A stretch of 64,000 nt of DNA from Salinibacterium hongtaonis (GTDB lineage Bacteria; Actinomycetota; Actinomycetes; Actinomycetales; Microbacteriaceae). Shown here piece after piece: positions 38,351 through 47,417 of this stretch; within the stretch, counting starts at the first letter, position 1; each line of letters opens with the position of its first letter. The stretch covers positions 1,736,001 through 1,800,000 of the forward strand of contig NZ_CP026951.1 in assembly GCF_003065485.1 (NCBI RefSeq), written 5' to 3'. The position numbers were made by a program, and so were the translations under genes. The notes below the pieces were generated by a model. It had not been told where the DNA came from, did no database searches, and saw only the letters and a program-made list of their open reading frames with translations.

Positions 38351-39717
38351 GCGATCACCTCCCGAACGACCTCAATCTCGTTGTCGGTGTCGGACCGGCG
38401 CAATCGGTAACCGCGAAGCGTGACCAGACTCAGCACCATAAGCACGGCAGGCACCGCGCTGAAGCTGACGACGATGCCGACGAGCGCGGAATCAGGCTGA
38501 GATACTGCCTGCCCTGCGACGCTTTCGAGATAGCCGCTGAGCGCCAGGACAATGGTGAGTGTGGTCGCTCCGAGCGCCATTCCCGTCGTCTCCCCCGCCG
38601 TCCACACCCCGCTGAAGGTGCCGGCCTTGCCGGACCCCTTGGTTCTAGCGTCGTAGGAAATGACATCCGGCAACATCGCCATGGGCAACGACTGCATACC
38701 GGCATAGGCGGCCCCCGCAACGGCGACGGGCAGATAGACCCACCCCCCGGGTGCCCAGATGAGCGCGATCATGCTTGCCGCCGCGAGCGCGAACACCCCG
38801 CTCGCGATCACGAATGTGCGGTACTTGCCCAGGCGACGCGCAACGACGCCCCAGACGGGCGCCAGCAGCAGCGCCGGAGCGATGAGCGCAACGAAAAGCA
38901 GAGTCACGGCATCTTCGGACCGAAGGACCCACGTCGCCACGTACTGCGCACCGGCAAGCATGAGCCCCGTCGCCAACCCCTGGAGCATGAAGGTGGCGAG
39001 CAGCGCACGGAATGGCGCACTGCGGGCGAGCGTTGCCGCGCCGTCTCGATAAGCAATCCCGAGCGACCGGCGTTGCGCAACGAACGCAAACGAATGCGAT
39101 TGTGGCGCAACCCTCGATGAGATCAGCATGCCAGCGCCGATCACGAGGCCGGCGACCGCCGCCATCACCAGGTAACCGACGCGGGCATCGTCGGCGAGTC
39201 CGCGCAGGATGGGGCCCCCAGCACCGAAGAGCAAAATGGCCAGGGTCAGCACGACGACCCTCCAGGTGAGCAGTCGCGTCCTATCGTCGTAGCCGGATGT
39301 CAACTCGGCCGGCAGCGCAATATAAGGCACCTGAAACAGGCTGAATGCCGTGGCGCACAACACAAACGCCAGAGTCACCCAGATTCCTGAGGCAACCGGG
39401 CCGAGCCCTGTGGGCACCGCGAAGGTGAGAAAGAAAAACACGGGAAGGGTGAGACCGCCGAGCATCATGAACCTGCGCCGCGAGCCGGTGCGCGCGAGGC
39501 TCGCATCGCTTGTGGCCCCGATGACGGGATCGATGATCACATCCCACACCTTGGCGAGGGTCACGATCAGGCCGGCGGCGAGCGCCGCGATGCCAAGGGT
39601 GTCGGTCAAGTAGTAGACGAGCACGAGTCCGGGCAGCGTGGCGAACCCTCCGGTGCCCAGCGAACCGACCGCGTATCGAGCGATAGTCGCCCTGCTGACA
39701 TGCGTCGTTGCATCCAT
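38347..39717 (-). CDS. MFS transporter, GPH (sodium/sugar symporter-like) group
   Basis: A 456-residue transporter with about 12 hydrophobic helices. KVWDVIIDPVIGATSDASLARTGSRRRFMMLGG matches the loop 2-3 signature of the glycoside-pentoside-hexuronide family (MelB-like), and SYDARTKGSGKAGTFSGVWTAGETTGMALG resembles its loop 10 region. Start is ATG 39717, preceded by a long frame with no credible start. Substrate unknown. The gene is translationally coupled to the PLP decarboxylase. Confidence 0.85.
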   Translation of the reverse strand: MDATTHVSRATIARYAVGSLGTGGFATLPGLVLVYYLTDTLGIAALAAGLIVTLAKVWDVIIDPVIGATSDASLARTGSRRRFMMLGGLTLPVFFFLTFAVPTGLGPVASGIWVTLAFVLCATAFSLFQVPYIALPAELTSGYDDRTRLLTWRVVVLTLAILLFGAGGPILRGLADDARVGYLVMAAVAGLVIGAGMLISSRVAPQSHSFAFVAQRRSLGIAYRDGAATLARSAPFRALLATFMLQGLATGLMLAGAQYVATWVLRSEDAVTLLFVALIAPALLLAPVWGVVARRLGKYRTFVIASGVFALAAASMIALIWAPGGWVYLPVAVAGAAYAGMQSLPMAMLPDVISYDARTKGSGKAGTFSGVWTAGETTGMALGATTLTIVLALSGYLESVAGQAVSQPDSALVGIVVSFSAVPAVLMVLSLVTLRGYRLRRSDTDNEIEVVREVIA

Positions 39718-39778
39718 GACGCCTGAGCGTAGTGGGCCGCGACCGCGAGGGGAACGCCCATAGCTCACCGAGTGAGGG

Positions 39779-40933
39779 TCACACCGCTCTGTTGCTATAA
39801 CCGGCGCGTCTGGCCCTCGCCACGGCATCGGGCAACACCGAGAGAAGAGCCTCAATGTCGGCGGCGGTCGAATCGTGTCCGAGCGTGAACCGCAGTGCTC
39901 CCCTAGCCTCGGCTTCGCTCAGGCCCATGCCCAGCAGTACGTGGGATGCCTCGGGGATTCCGGCCTGGCAGGCCGACCCCGTGCTCGCTGAGATACCTGC
40001 GGAATCGAGCATGAACAGAAGCGAATCTCCTGCGCAGCCGGGAAAGGTGAAGTGGGCGTTGTTGTCGAGACGATCACGGGGGTCGCCTCGCAGCACCGCG
40101 TCGGGCACGGCCGAGCGCACGCCCGCGATCAGCGCATCACGCAAGTGTGTGAGAGGAGCGGGAGGATGCTCGACGGCGGCGGCGAACGCCACAGCAGCGG
40201 GTGCATCCTGCGTGCCGGAGCGCACATTTCGCTGCTGCCCGCCTCCATGAAGCAGGGGCTCGACTACGGCCGTGCGGGCGAGGGTGAGGGCCCCCATGCC
40301 CAAAGGCCCGCCGACCTTGTGGGCGGAAACACTAATCGCGGCGGCACCGCTCTCGCGCAGAGAAACCGGCAGATGGCCGTATGCGGCCACGGCATCTACG
40401 TGGACTGGAACGCCGCGTTCGGCTGCCAGCGCCACGATCTCAGCGACTGGCTGCACCGTGCCCACCTCGTTGTTGGCCCAGAGCATGGTCAGAAGGGCAA
40501 TATCGTCATGCTCCCGCAACGACTGCGCAACGGAGTCGATGGAGATGCGCCCCAGTTCATCGATTGGCAACCACTCGATGACGGCACCCTCATGAGCCAC
40601 GAGCCACTCGGCGGCATCGATCGTCGCGTGGTGTTCGCCGCGGGGAACAAGGATGCGCTTGCGCGAGACGACTGACGTGTCGCGAGCCCAGAACAGCCCC
40701 TTGACGCCCAGGTTCACCGATTCTGTGCCACCGGAGGTCAACACGATCTCGATGGGGTCGCATCCGAGTGACCCGGCGATCACCTCGCGTGCTTCTTCGA
40801 GTATGCGTTTGGCTGACTGCCCGTGGGTGTGAATGGATGACGGATTGCCCACAAGATCGAGAGCCGCGATGAGGGCGGCGCGGGCGGCGGGGAGCATGGG
40901 CGTGGTCGCCGCATGGTCCAGGTAGACGGGCAT
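39779..40933 (-). CDS. Cysteine desulfurase, NifS/IscS-like
   Basis: A 384-residue PLP enzyme that takes sulfur from cysteine to make persulfide. Marks are MPVYLDHAATTPMLPAARAA, VLTSGGTESVNLGVKG, HHATIDAAEW, the PLP lysine K206 in VSAHKVGGPLG, and the active-site cysteine C322 in ASTGSACQAGIPEASHVL. All catalytic residues are present. ATG 40933 fits the family start. In Actinobacteria such genes often adjoin mnmA; here four accessory genes come between. Confidence 0.93.
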   Translation of the reverse strand: MPVYLDHAATTPMLPAARAALIAALDLVGNPSSIHTHGQSAKRILEEAREVIAGSLGCDPIEIVLTSGGTESVNLGVKGLFWARDTSVVSRKRILVPRGEHHATIDAAEWLVAHEGAVIEWLPIDELGRISIDSVAQSLREHDDIALLTMLWANNEVGTVQPVAEIVALAAERGVPVHVDAVAAYGHLPVSLRESGAAAISVSAHKVGGPLGMGALTLARTAVVEPLLHGGGQQRNVRSGTQDAPAAVAFAAAVEHPPAPLTHLRDALIAGVRSAVPDAVLRGDPRDRLDNNAHFTFPGCAGDSLLFMLDSAGISASTGSACQAGIPEASHVLLGMGLSEAEARGALRFTLGHDSTAADIEALLSVLPDAVARARRAGYSNRAV

Positions 40934-40951
40934 AGGTTCTACTCTAGGACG

Positions 40952-42979
40952 ATGATCTCCACCGATCCTTTGCGCGACCTTGGCGTGCGGGTGACGGGTG
41001 CCGGCGGCCACCTTCGGGTCTGGTCTGAGCACGCGACATCCATGGAATTGTGCATCTTTGATAACCGGGGCGACCGCGTTACCGCCACCGCCGAGATGAG
41101 CCGCGACGAGCACGGCGTCTGGTCGGTGACGCACCCCGACCTCGTGGGCGACACCCGGTACTCGGTGCGAGTGAGCGGCGAAAGCCCACGGTTCGACGCG
41201 TCTCGCCATCTGCTCGATCCCTACGCGCGCGGCTTCGACCGTGTGAGTGCCGGGCGATGGCGTTCATGTGTCGACGACGGCGGCTTCGACTGGAACGGCT
41301 CAACAAAACCAGCAACGCCCCTCGACCACACGGTCATCTATGAAGCGCACGCGAAAGGAATTTCGCGGCTCAACCCTGCGGTTCCCGAAGAATTCCGCGG
41401 CACCTATGCCGGGCTCGCGCACGAATCGGCCATCGAGCAGCTGCTCGATCTTGGTGTGACGGCGATCGAGCTTTTGCCCGTGCATCAGTCGGTGAGCGAA
41501 GAGCGGCTTCGACGGCTCGGCTTCATCAACTATTGGGGCTACAACACTCTCGGGTTCTTTGCCCCGCATCGCGACTATGCCACTGCAGCGGCCCGTGCGG
41601 CGGGGCCCGCCGCGGTGCTGCGCGAGTTCAAGGGAATGGTGAAGTTGCTGCACGAGGCGGGCCTTGAGGTCATCCTCGACGTCGTCTACAACCACACCTC
41701 CGAGCAGGGGCCGGAGGGTCCGACGACGAGCCTGCGGGGTATCGATGATGCTGCCTACTATCGCCAGAACGCCGAGGGCGAATACATCGACGTCACTGGC
41801 TGCGGCAACTCCCTCAACACGGCCCACCCGGCATCGCAACGCCTCGTGCTCGATTCGTTGCGGTACTGGGCGAACGACGTTCAAATCGACGGTTTCCGCT
41901 TCGACCTAGCCGCAACCCTGGGGCGCAACGAACGCCACGAATTCGACCCCGAGCATCCGCTGCTCACGGCCATTGTTAACGACCCCGAGCTTCAGGGCGT
42001 GAAGATGATCGCAGAACCGTGGGACATCGGCGCCGGCGGGTGGCAGACCGGCAACTTCCCTCCGGGCTGGATCGAGTGGAACGACGGCTACCGCGACAGG
42101 ATGCGCGACTTCTGGCTCACCGACATTGCCGCCGAGCGCCGGGACGGCGTTGCGCTGCAGGGAATCGGGAGCATGGCACGGCGCTTCGCCGGCTCGGCCC
42201 ATGTCTTCGCCGACGAGAGGGGTCCCCTCTCGAGCGTGAACTTCATCACCGCTCACGACGGGTTCACGCTGGCGGACCTCACGACCTACGACCACAAGCA
42301 CAATGAGTCGAACCGGGAGGATAACCGCGACGGCACGGACGACAATCGATCGTTCAACCACGGCGTAGAGGGCCCGACCGACGACTTCGCCATCACCACG
42401 GCGCGGCGCAAGGCGATGCGCAACCTGTTGGGCACGTTGCTACTCTCCGCCGGCGTTCCGATGCTCACCGCTGGCGACGAGTTCGGCCGCTCCCAGCAGG
42501 GCAACAACAACGCCTACTGCCACGACGACGAGCTGAGCTGGCTGCCCTGGGAGCACGACGACTGGCAACGGGATCTGTTCGAGATTTCGAAGCGTCTGCT
42601 GCGCCTTCGCCGGGAGAACCCAGCGCTGCGACCTGTGCGCTTCGGCCGCTCAGACGAGACCGTACCTTCTGCGAGCCAGATGGACTGGTACAACGGCGCT
42701 GGCGAGACGATGTCGACAGAAGACTGGGATTCACCCGCCCAGCGCGTGCTGCAGTATGTGGCGGCGTCGACGCCCGAACACGAGGACTTCAATCGCATTC
42801 TGCTCGTCGTGCAGGGGCGCGAGGAGCCTGAGACGGTGACCCTGCCCCGCCACCCGGGAGTATCGTCCTACACGCTGCTGTGGGATTCGGCGCTCGACAT
42901 TACCGGTCCCGACGTTCACGACCCCGGCACCCAGGTCACGATGGCTCCTACCTCGATGCAGCTCTTCAGGGCCGAGTAA
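40952..42979 (+). CDS. glgX: Glycogen debranching enzyme GlgX
   Basis: A 675-residue isoamylase-type GH13 enzyme that hydrolyses alpha-1,6 branches of limit dextrin. An N-terminal CBM48-like domain (about 8-95) is followed by the GH13 barrel: VILDVVYNHTSEQ, GFRFDLAATLG with the nucleophile D318, MIAEPWDIGAGGWQTGNFP with E355, and ITAHDGFTLADLTTY with D436. The chain is complete. ATG 40952 lies 18 bases from the divergent cysteine desulfurase. ybaK follows directly. Confidence 0.94.
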   Translation: MISTDPLRDLGVRVTGAGGHLRVWSEHATSMELCIFDNRGDRVTATAEMSRDEHGVWSVTHPDLVGDTRYSVRVSGESPRFDASRHLLDPYARGFDRVSAGRWRSCVDDGGFDWNGSTKPATPLDHTVIYEAHAKGISRLNPAVPEEFRGTYAGLAHESAIEQLLDLGVTAIELLPVHQSVSEERLRRLGFINYWGYNTLGFFAPHRDYATAAARAAGPAAVLREFKGMVKLLHEAGLEVILDVVYNHTSEQGPEGPTTSLRGIDDAAYYRQNAEGEYIDVTGCGNSLNTAHPASQRLVLDSLRYWANDVQIDGFRFDLAATLGRNERHEFDPEHPLLTAIVNDPELQGVKMIAEPWDIGAGGWQTGNFPPGWIEWNDGYRDRMRDFWLTDIAAERRDGVALQGIGSMARRFAGSAHVFADERGPLSSVNFITAHDGFTLADLTTYDHKHNESNREDNRDGTDDNRSFNHGVEGPTDDFAITTARRKAMRNLLGTLLLSAGVPMLTAGDEFGRSQQGNNNAYCHDDELSWLPWEHDDWQRDLFEISKRLLRLRRENPALRPVRFGRSDETVPSASQMDWYNGAGETMSTEDWDSPAQRVLQYVAASTPEHEDFNRILLVVQGREEPETVTLPRHPGVSSYTLLWDSALDITGPDVHDPGTQVTMAPTSMQLFRAE

Positions 42980-42981
42980 CG

Positions 42982-43458
42982 ATGGCCTCAACGGGAACCC
43001 CCGCCACCGTCGCTCTCAGCGGAGCGGGCATCCGATTCATACCGCACGTGTATGCGCACGACCCGGCCGTGACGAACTTTGGCCTTGAGGCCGCCTCCGC
43101 CCTCGGGCTTGATCCCGACCGGGTCTTCAAGACCCTGCTCGCGGATGTCGATGGTCGCCTTGTCGTGGGAATCGTGCCGGTGACGTCAAAGCTCGACCTC
43201 AAGGCGTTGGCGGCGGCGGTCGGTGGCAAGAAAGCGGCGATGGCGGATGCTGCGGTCGCCGAACGCAAGACAGGCTACGTGGTCGGCGGCATCAGCCCGG
43301 TTGGGCAGAAGAACCGTCACACAACTGTCATCGACGAGACGGCGGAGCTGTTCGAAACGGTGTTCGTGAGCGGAGGCCGACGCGGCTTTGACATTGAGCT
43401 AGCCCCGGCAGATCTCATCGCGGTGACGTCAGCGCGCGTGGCTGATATCGCTCGCTGA
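42982..43458 (+). CDS. ybaK: Cys-tRNA(Pro)/Cys-tRNA deacylase YbaK
   Basis: A 158-residue editing protein that hydrolyses Cys-tRNA(Pro). It carries the YbaK landmarks: FGLEAASALGLDPDRVFKTLLADVDG with the conserved lysine, VVGIVPVTSKLDLKALAAAVGGKKA, VGGISPVGQKNRHTTVIDETA, and GRRGFDIELAPADL. ATG 42982 lies two bases after the glgX stop, so it shares the glgX transcript. Its 3' end overlaps the convergent signal peptidase gene by 30 bases. Confidence 0.93.
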   Translation: MASTGTPATVALSGAGIRFIPHVYAHDPAVTNFGLEAASALGLDPDRVFKTLLADVDGRLVVGIVPVTSKLDLKALAAAVGGKKAAMADAAVAERKTGYVVGGISPVGQKNRHTTVIDETAELFETVFVSGGRRGFDIELAPADLIAVTSARVADIAR

Positions 43459-44082
43459 TTCGTCGGCCCCTTCAGCGTCGTCGACCGATTGAGCGTCCGC
43501 CTCGGCCTGAGCAGCATCTCGACGCTTACGCACGGCGGACGTTATCCCGCTTGCGAGCATGTATCCCGCATAGAGGAACAGCACGACGGCAATCGTGGGA
43601 ATCAGCCACCCTCGAAGGTCACCATTGAGCAGGTTGTTGGCGTATCCGATCCACGGCACGGCATACCAAACCTTGCCCTTGATCTGCACGGGCTGCACGG
43701 GAAGGGCATCCGGTGCACCGTTCGCGTCGCCCTTTGTTATGAAGCTCACCTCGCCGTTGGTCGTCTTAGTGACCGACATCACGCGATGGGTGACGACCGC
43801 GTCTTTGCCCGACTCGATCTGATACGTGATCGCATCGCCGATGCGAATCTCCTGCGCATCAATCGGCCTTACGACGACCAGGGTTCCGGGAGGATACGTG
43901 GGCTCCATCGATCCCGTAAGCACGGTCATGGGCGTCGACCCCGTGGCAGCGGGAACAACAATGACCATGACGCCCACGAGGAGAACAAGGGCAAGAAGCG
44001 CTGCGCTCAGAGCGACGCCGACGTAATAGACCAACCCACGAGGCTTTTCGGCCGTGGCCATCGCAGCGCGTTTCTCGGTCAT
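43429..44082 (-). CDS. sipW: SipW-type signal peptidase I
   Basis: A 217-residue membrane endopeptidase. One N-terminal transmembrane helix (VGVALSAALLALVLLVGVMVIVV) precedes the nucleophile S58 in VLTGSMEPTYPPGTLVVV. The general-base position is H99 in AVVTHRVMSV, giving the Ser-His arrangement of the ER/SipW type rather than Ser-Lys. GEVSFITKGDANGAPD follows, then a second transmembrane helix (WLIPTIAVVLFLYAGYMLAS) and an acidic cytosolic tail. Last gene of the export operon; overlaps its neighbour by four bases. Expected to process the exported proteins encoded upstream. Confidence 0.93.
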   Translation of the reverse strand: MTEKRAAMATAEKPRGLVYYVGVALSAALLALVLLVGVMVIVVPAATGSTPMTVLTGSMEPTYPPGTLVVVRPIDAQEIRIGDAITYQIESGKDAVVTHRVMSVTKTTNGEVSFITKGDANGAPDALPVQPVQIKGKVWYAVPWIGYANNLLNGDLRGWLIPTIAVVLFLYAGYMLASGITSAVRKRRDAAQAEADAQSVDDAEGADESASDISHAR

Positions 44083-44894
44083 ACCGCATTCTCCGGTTGT
44101 TCGTCAGTGCGTCGGCGCCGCCAGACGACGACTCCGAACACCATTGTGCCAACGATGAAGGCGCCCATCGGCAGGAGCACCCAATACTCCTCGAACAAGT
44201 GCCACGTGTTCGGGTCGATTCCCAGCCCTTCGGCGAGCCCCAAGACGGGGAGATCGGCGTCTCCTGGTACAAGGTCACCGCTGTGAGACGCGGGCGGGTC
44301 TGCCGGGTTCGTGACGGCGACGTTCCTGGTGGCATCGGGTGTCACGGCGATCGCAAGATTAGGAACGCCACAGATGGAGGGGGCAAGGCTGCCCGGCGTC
44401 ATATCGCTGAGGGACACCCCGAGCGAAAGAGACGCGGTTGCGCCCTGCCCGCGCGAGCCATCGAGGTTGGCAAGGGCAGCTCCGAGGTCGACGCGTGTCA
44501 CCCCTCCTGATGGAACGACCTGACCCTCCGAAATAGCCCAGCACGGGTCAGCGAGGGAGATCGGAGTTACTGCACCATTCGCTCCCCCAGCCGTCGCCAC
44601 AACGGTCAGCGCATTAGCAAGGTCGAGATCCGAATACGTCACATCGGTGAGAACGATGCGAAGGAAGCCGGGCGTGCTGCTGGAGTTGCGAACGTAAAAC
44701 GTCCCCTGCTGGCTATCGCCGGGAACCATTGATGCGATGTCGGTCAAGAGCGAGCCGGTCAGAGCCGAACTGTACGACACACCGTCACGGCTCACCTCGA
44801 GACCCCCGGGTGCCGCTGTTGCGGAAACGGCGGGGCCCGCCGCGACAGCTGCGCCGAGCACAAGAGCGGCGATGGCCTTCTTCACGGAGATCAC
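44079..44894 (-). CDS. Exported membrane-anchored protein of the SipW operon
   Basis: A 271-residue protein from GTG 44894, which overlaps the preceding stop as GTGA. The N-terminus is an ordinary Sec signal (VKKAIAALVLGAAVAAGPAVSATAAPGG) with an AxA-like end rather than the SipW type. The mature part starts LEVSRDGVSYSSALTGSLL and has a MVPGDSQQGTFYVRNSSSTPG segment resembling the PGD strand of the other operon products. It ends in a transmembrane helix (WVLLPMGAFIVGTMVFGVVV) and a WRRRR stop-transfer tail. I infer a cell-surface anchor or base; no family name is certain. Confidence 0.75.
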   Translation of the reverse strand: MISVKKAIAALVLGAAVAAGPAVSATAAPGGLEVSRDGVSYSSALTGSLLTDIASMVPGDSQQGTFYVRNSSSTPGFLRIVLTDVTYSDLDLANALTVVATAGGANGAVTPISLADPCWAISEGQVVPSGGVTRVDLGAALANLDGSRGQGATASLSLGVSLSDMTPGSLAPSICGVPNLAIAVTPDATRNVAVTNPADPPASHSGDLVPGDADLPVLGLAEGLGIDPNTWHLFEEYWVLLPMGAFIVGTMVFGVVVWRRRRTDEQPENAV

Positions 44895-46777
44895 AAGGCA
44901 CCACACTCATAGGGGCTGGTCGAGCCATCCGTCGCGACCTTCGTGAGCACGCTCGTTCCGACCGTTGTCCACGAATTCACGCCCTTGATGTTCTGCATGA
45001 TCGTGACGGTGTAGCTGCCCGGCGCGAGCGACGCCGCGTTGCTGTTGCTGACCTGGAACGACTGCCATCCGTTGAGAGTCGACCCGATCACTGTCGTGCC
45101 GATGTATGCCCTGTACTCAACTTCAGACCGGTACCCCGTGAGCGCTGGCCACGAGTATGTGACGGTCCAGTTTCCGGGCGTGCACGTCAAATCGGCAATC
45201 GGAGGATTGGGGTTCCCGACCATCGTCAGTGTAAACCGCTGCGCTGCTGATGCGGAGCAATTCGCCGTGTCCAAGGAACCTGAGTTCAGACAGCGGCTAG
45301 TACTTACGCTCTGCAACCGATAGGTGCCGTCTGTCTGCGGCTGGAGATTCCACCGAAACGCCGGGTCGTTCCCGCGGGGTTGCATGTCGACGTCATAGCT
45401 GTTGTTGGCGCCGCGGGCCCGCCAGCTGAGGTCCGTGGCTGGCCCGTCACTCGCCGAGCTGACGTAGTACGAAGATCCGGTACTGGCTGCAAACCGCCAC
45501 TGGCCCCACGCAGCGCACAAGGTTGTCATGAGATTGCTCCCATCCAACGGCATCACGCAGTTGGCACTGCCGACAGGCTTGATCTCGTAGCGCGCATTCG
45601 GGTTGGGAACGGTCGTCGGGGCCGGAACAAACGCGGGCCCTGTCACGATGGTGGAACCATCGGCCGTGAAAGTGAACCTCTGAGCTGCAGAGGCAGAGCA
45701 TGCCGTCTGGCTCAGCGCGGTGATCGCGCTAGTGCCGCTGCCGGTTACGGCACCTCGAGTGAGGCACATACCGCTTTTTTTATTGACGAGCTGGTAAACG
45801 CTGGCGGTAACCTGCTGAAGCTGCCAGCGTCCTTCGTCGGCGGCCGTGGAATTGATCGACACCGCTGCGCCGCTCGCATCGGAGCCGGCCGTCACAACGA
45901 CGCTGCGACCACTCGAAAGCTGAGTGGAGATGCGGTAGTACGTGCCGTCGGCGGTGAGCTTCCAGCGTTGGTTGGTCTTGCCCGCTTCGCTGTTGGGCTT
46001 GCATGCGAAACCGATAACGGGCCGGCCGTTGGTATCCGTTGCAGACTCAACGTCGACACAGTTCGCGCCGGAAACATCGCTGATGCGATACCAGTTGGTG
46101 GTGCTGACGGCGCCAACCGGATAGATGCTCTGCGTCGTCTGCGTTGTAGTAGGCGCCGCCGCAGCTGTCCAGGCACTCGACCCGCTAAAAGACAGTGTTG
46201 CGGTTGCCTGCGGCGTGATGGTGAATGTGCCACTCGCCACGCCAAGCTGGCTGCGTTCTGCGGCGACCGAGCGCACGCAGTAGACAACGGATGCCGCAGG
46301 AGCGAGCGTGGTCGTGATGGCGGGGATGGTGGCCCAGGTTCCCTGAACCCCGCTTGCGGGTAAGGCCGTCGCGGTGCACGCTGCAGCAGACTGCGGCCAC
46401 ACCCAGACAGTGAACTTCGACGCCCACGTGGCATCGACTCCCGTGAATGCGGCGCTGAGCTGGGTACTCACCGGCATTGCGGTCGTCCGCGTCGTGGCGG
46501 TCGTGTTCGTCACCGTGACGGTGCCATTCGCCGTCGCAGAGTGATTCTGAAAACTAAAGTTTGCGAAGGTGCCACCGAATGCTGCCGTGACCGCAAGCTG
46601 AGCGCCCTTGACCGTGCTGGTAGCGGTAGCGCTGGCGTTCCACAGGGCGTACGTGACGCCAGCCCCGGATGCGACGAGCAACACAACAAGGGCCAGGATG
46701 CCGCCGCTGTGAATGAGGGTGCCGCGCAGGGGATTGCGGCGGGCAGCCGAGCGGCGAAGGAACGCGGGGATTCTCAT
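44891..46777 (-). CDS. Secreted protein with two ricin-type lectin domains and a SipW-type N-terminus
   Basis: A 628-residue exported protein. The N-terminal helix (HSGGILALVVLLVASGAG) and following VTYALWNASATATSTV resemble SipW-dependent signals. Residues about 55-205 form a TasA-like beta region. Two beta-trefoil (RICIN) regions follow: about 225-370 (YRISDVSGANCVDVESATD, SGMCLTRGAVTG, SASAAQRFTFTAD) and about 395-520 (YEIKPVGSANCVMPLDG, STSRCLNSGSLDTANC, SASAAQRFTLTMV). A Fn3-like C-terminal region (about 530-620) comes last. Ricin domains bind glycans, so an adhesin role is inferred. Overlaps both neighbours by four bases. Confidence 0.85.
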   Translation of the reverse strand: MRIPAFLRRSAARRNPLRGTLIHSGGILALVVLLVASGAGVTYALWNASATATSTVKGAQLAVTAAFGGTFANFSFQNHSATANGTVTVTNTTATTRTTAMPVSTQLSAAFTGVDATWASKFTVWVWPQSAAACTATALPASGVQGTWATIPAITTTLAPAASVVYCVRSVAAERSQLGVASGTFTITPQATATLSFSGSSAWTAAAAPTTTQTTQSIYPVGAVSTTNWYRISDVSGANCVDVESATDTNGRPVIGFACKPNSEAGKTNQRWKLTADGTYYRISTQLSSGRSVVVTAGSDASGAAVSINSTAADEGRWQLQQVTASVYQLVNKKSGMCLTRGAVTGSGTSAITALSQTACSASAAQRFTFTADGSTIVTGPAFVPAPTTVPNPNARYEIKPVGSANCVMPLDGSNLMTTLCAAWGQWRFAASTGSSYYVSSASDGPATDLSWRARGANNSYDVDMQPRGNDPAFRWNLQPQTDGTYRLQSVSTSRCLNSGSLDTANCSASAAQRFTLTMVGNPNPPIADLTCTPGNWTVTYSWPALTGYRSEVEYRAYIGTTVIGSTLNGWQSFQVSNSNAASLAPGSYTVTIMQNIKGVNSWTTVGTSVLTKVATDGSTSPYECGAL

Positions 46778-47355
46778 GGGTAGACCGTCTTCTGAGTCGC
46801 GGTCATCGTGAGCGTGAATGGCACGGTAGCACCGTTGCTGACGTTGGAAGCGGTCGGGCTGAGCGTGACCTCGATGCAGACGACGGACGATGCGGTGGCC
46901 GTCCAGTTTCCCAGAGCAATGGGGGGTGCCTGGAGAGCGTTCGTGCTGCTGATGTCAGCGGCCCCACTCGGACATGCGCCCTTCGCAACCTCAACGGCGT
47001 AGTCGCTTGCGGCTGCGGCACTGGATGTCGCTGCGACCGTTACGTCTGCGGCGACCGTTCCTGTGTTCTTGACGGTGACTGTCTGCTGAACGCGGTCGCC
47101 GGGGAACATGGAGCCCCAGGCTGTCGCGTTGATCGGGGCTTCGGCGAGGTTGTTGATGGTGAGATTGAGGGATCCGGACGTCACAACTCCGGCAGAGACA
47201 GCAGCGGAGTCTGCCCAGAGCCCGTAGGTTCCCCCTGCGGCACAGACGGCGACGAGAGTCGCGCCAGCAGCCGCCGCGGTGATCGTGAGCATGCTTCGCA
47301 CGGGCGCGCGCCCGGCCGGGGTGGACCGGCGAGGTTGCGGGGCTTGCATGGGCAT
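46774..47355 (-). CDS. SipW-dependent-type exported TasA/camelysin-like protein
   Basis: A 193-residue protein. A basic N-terminus (RRSTPAGRAPVRS) leads to the helix MLTITAAAAGATLVAVCAAG and the SipW-like boundary GTYGLWADSAAVSAG. The mature part is beta-rich and includes LNLTINNLAEAP, MFPGDRVQQTVTVKNTGTVA and VCIEVTLSPTASN, the jelly-roll pattern of camelysin/TasA-type proteins. Two cysteines (CPSG, VVCIE) may form a disulfide. It is the second gene of the operon, after a strong hairpin, and is coupled to the lectin gene by an ATGA overlap. Confidence 0.83.
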   Translation of the reverse strand: MPMQAPQPRRSTPAGRAPVRSMLTITAAAAGATLVAVCAAGGTYGLWADSAAVSAGVVTSGSLNLTINNLAEAPINATAWGSMFPGDRVQQTVTVKNTGTVAADVTVAATSSAAAASDYAVEVAKGACPSGAADISSTNALQAPPIALGNWTATASSVVCIEVTLSPTASNVSNGATVPFTLTMTATQKTVYP

Positions 47356-47417
47356 GAGATCACCTCCTGGAGCGGGTTGGGGGGAAAAGCTATGGGGCTG
47401 CAGATCCTGCGAGGAAT

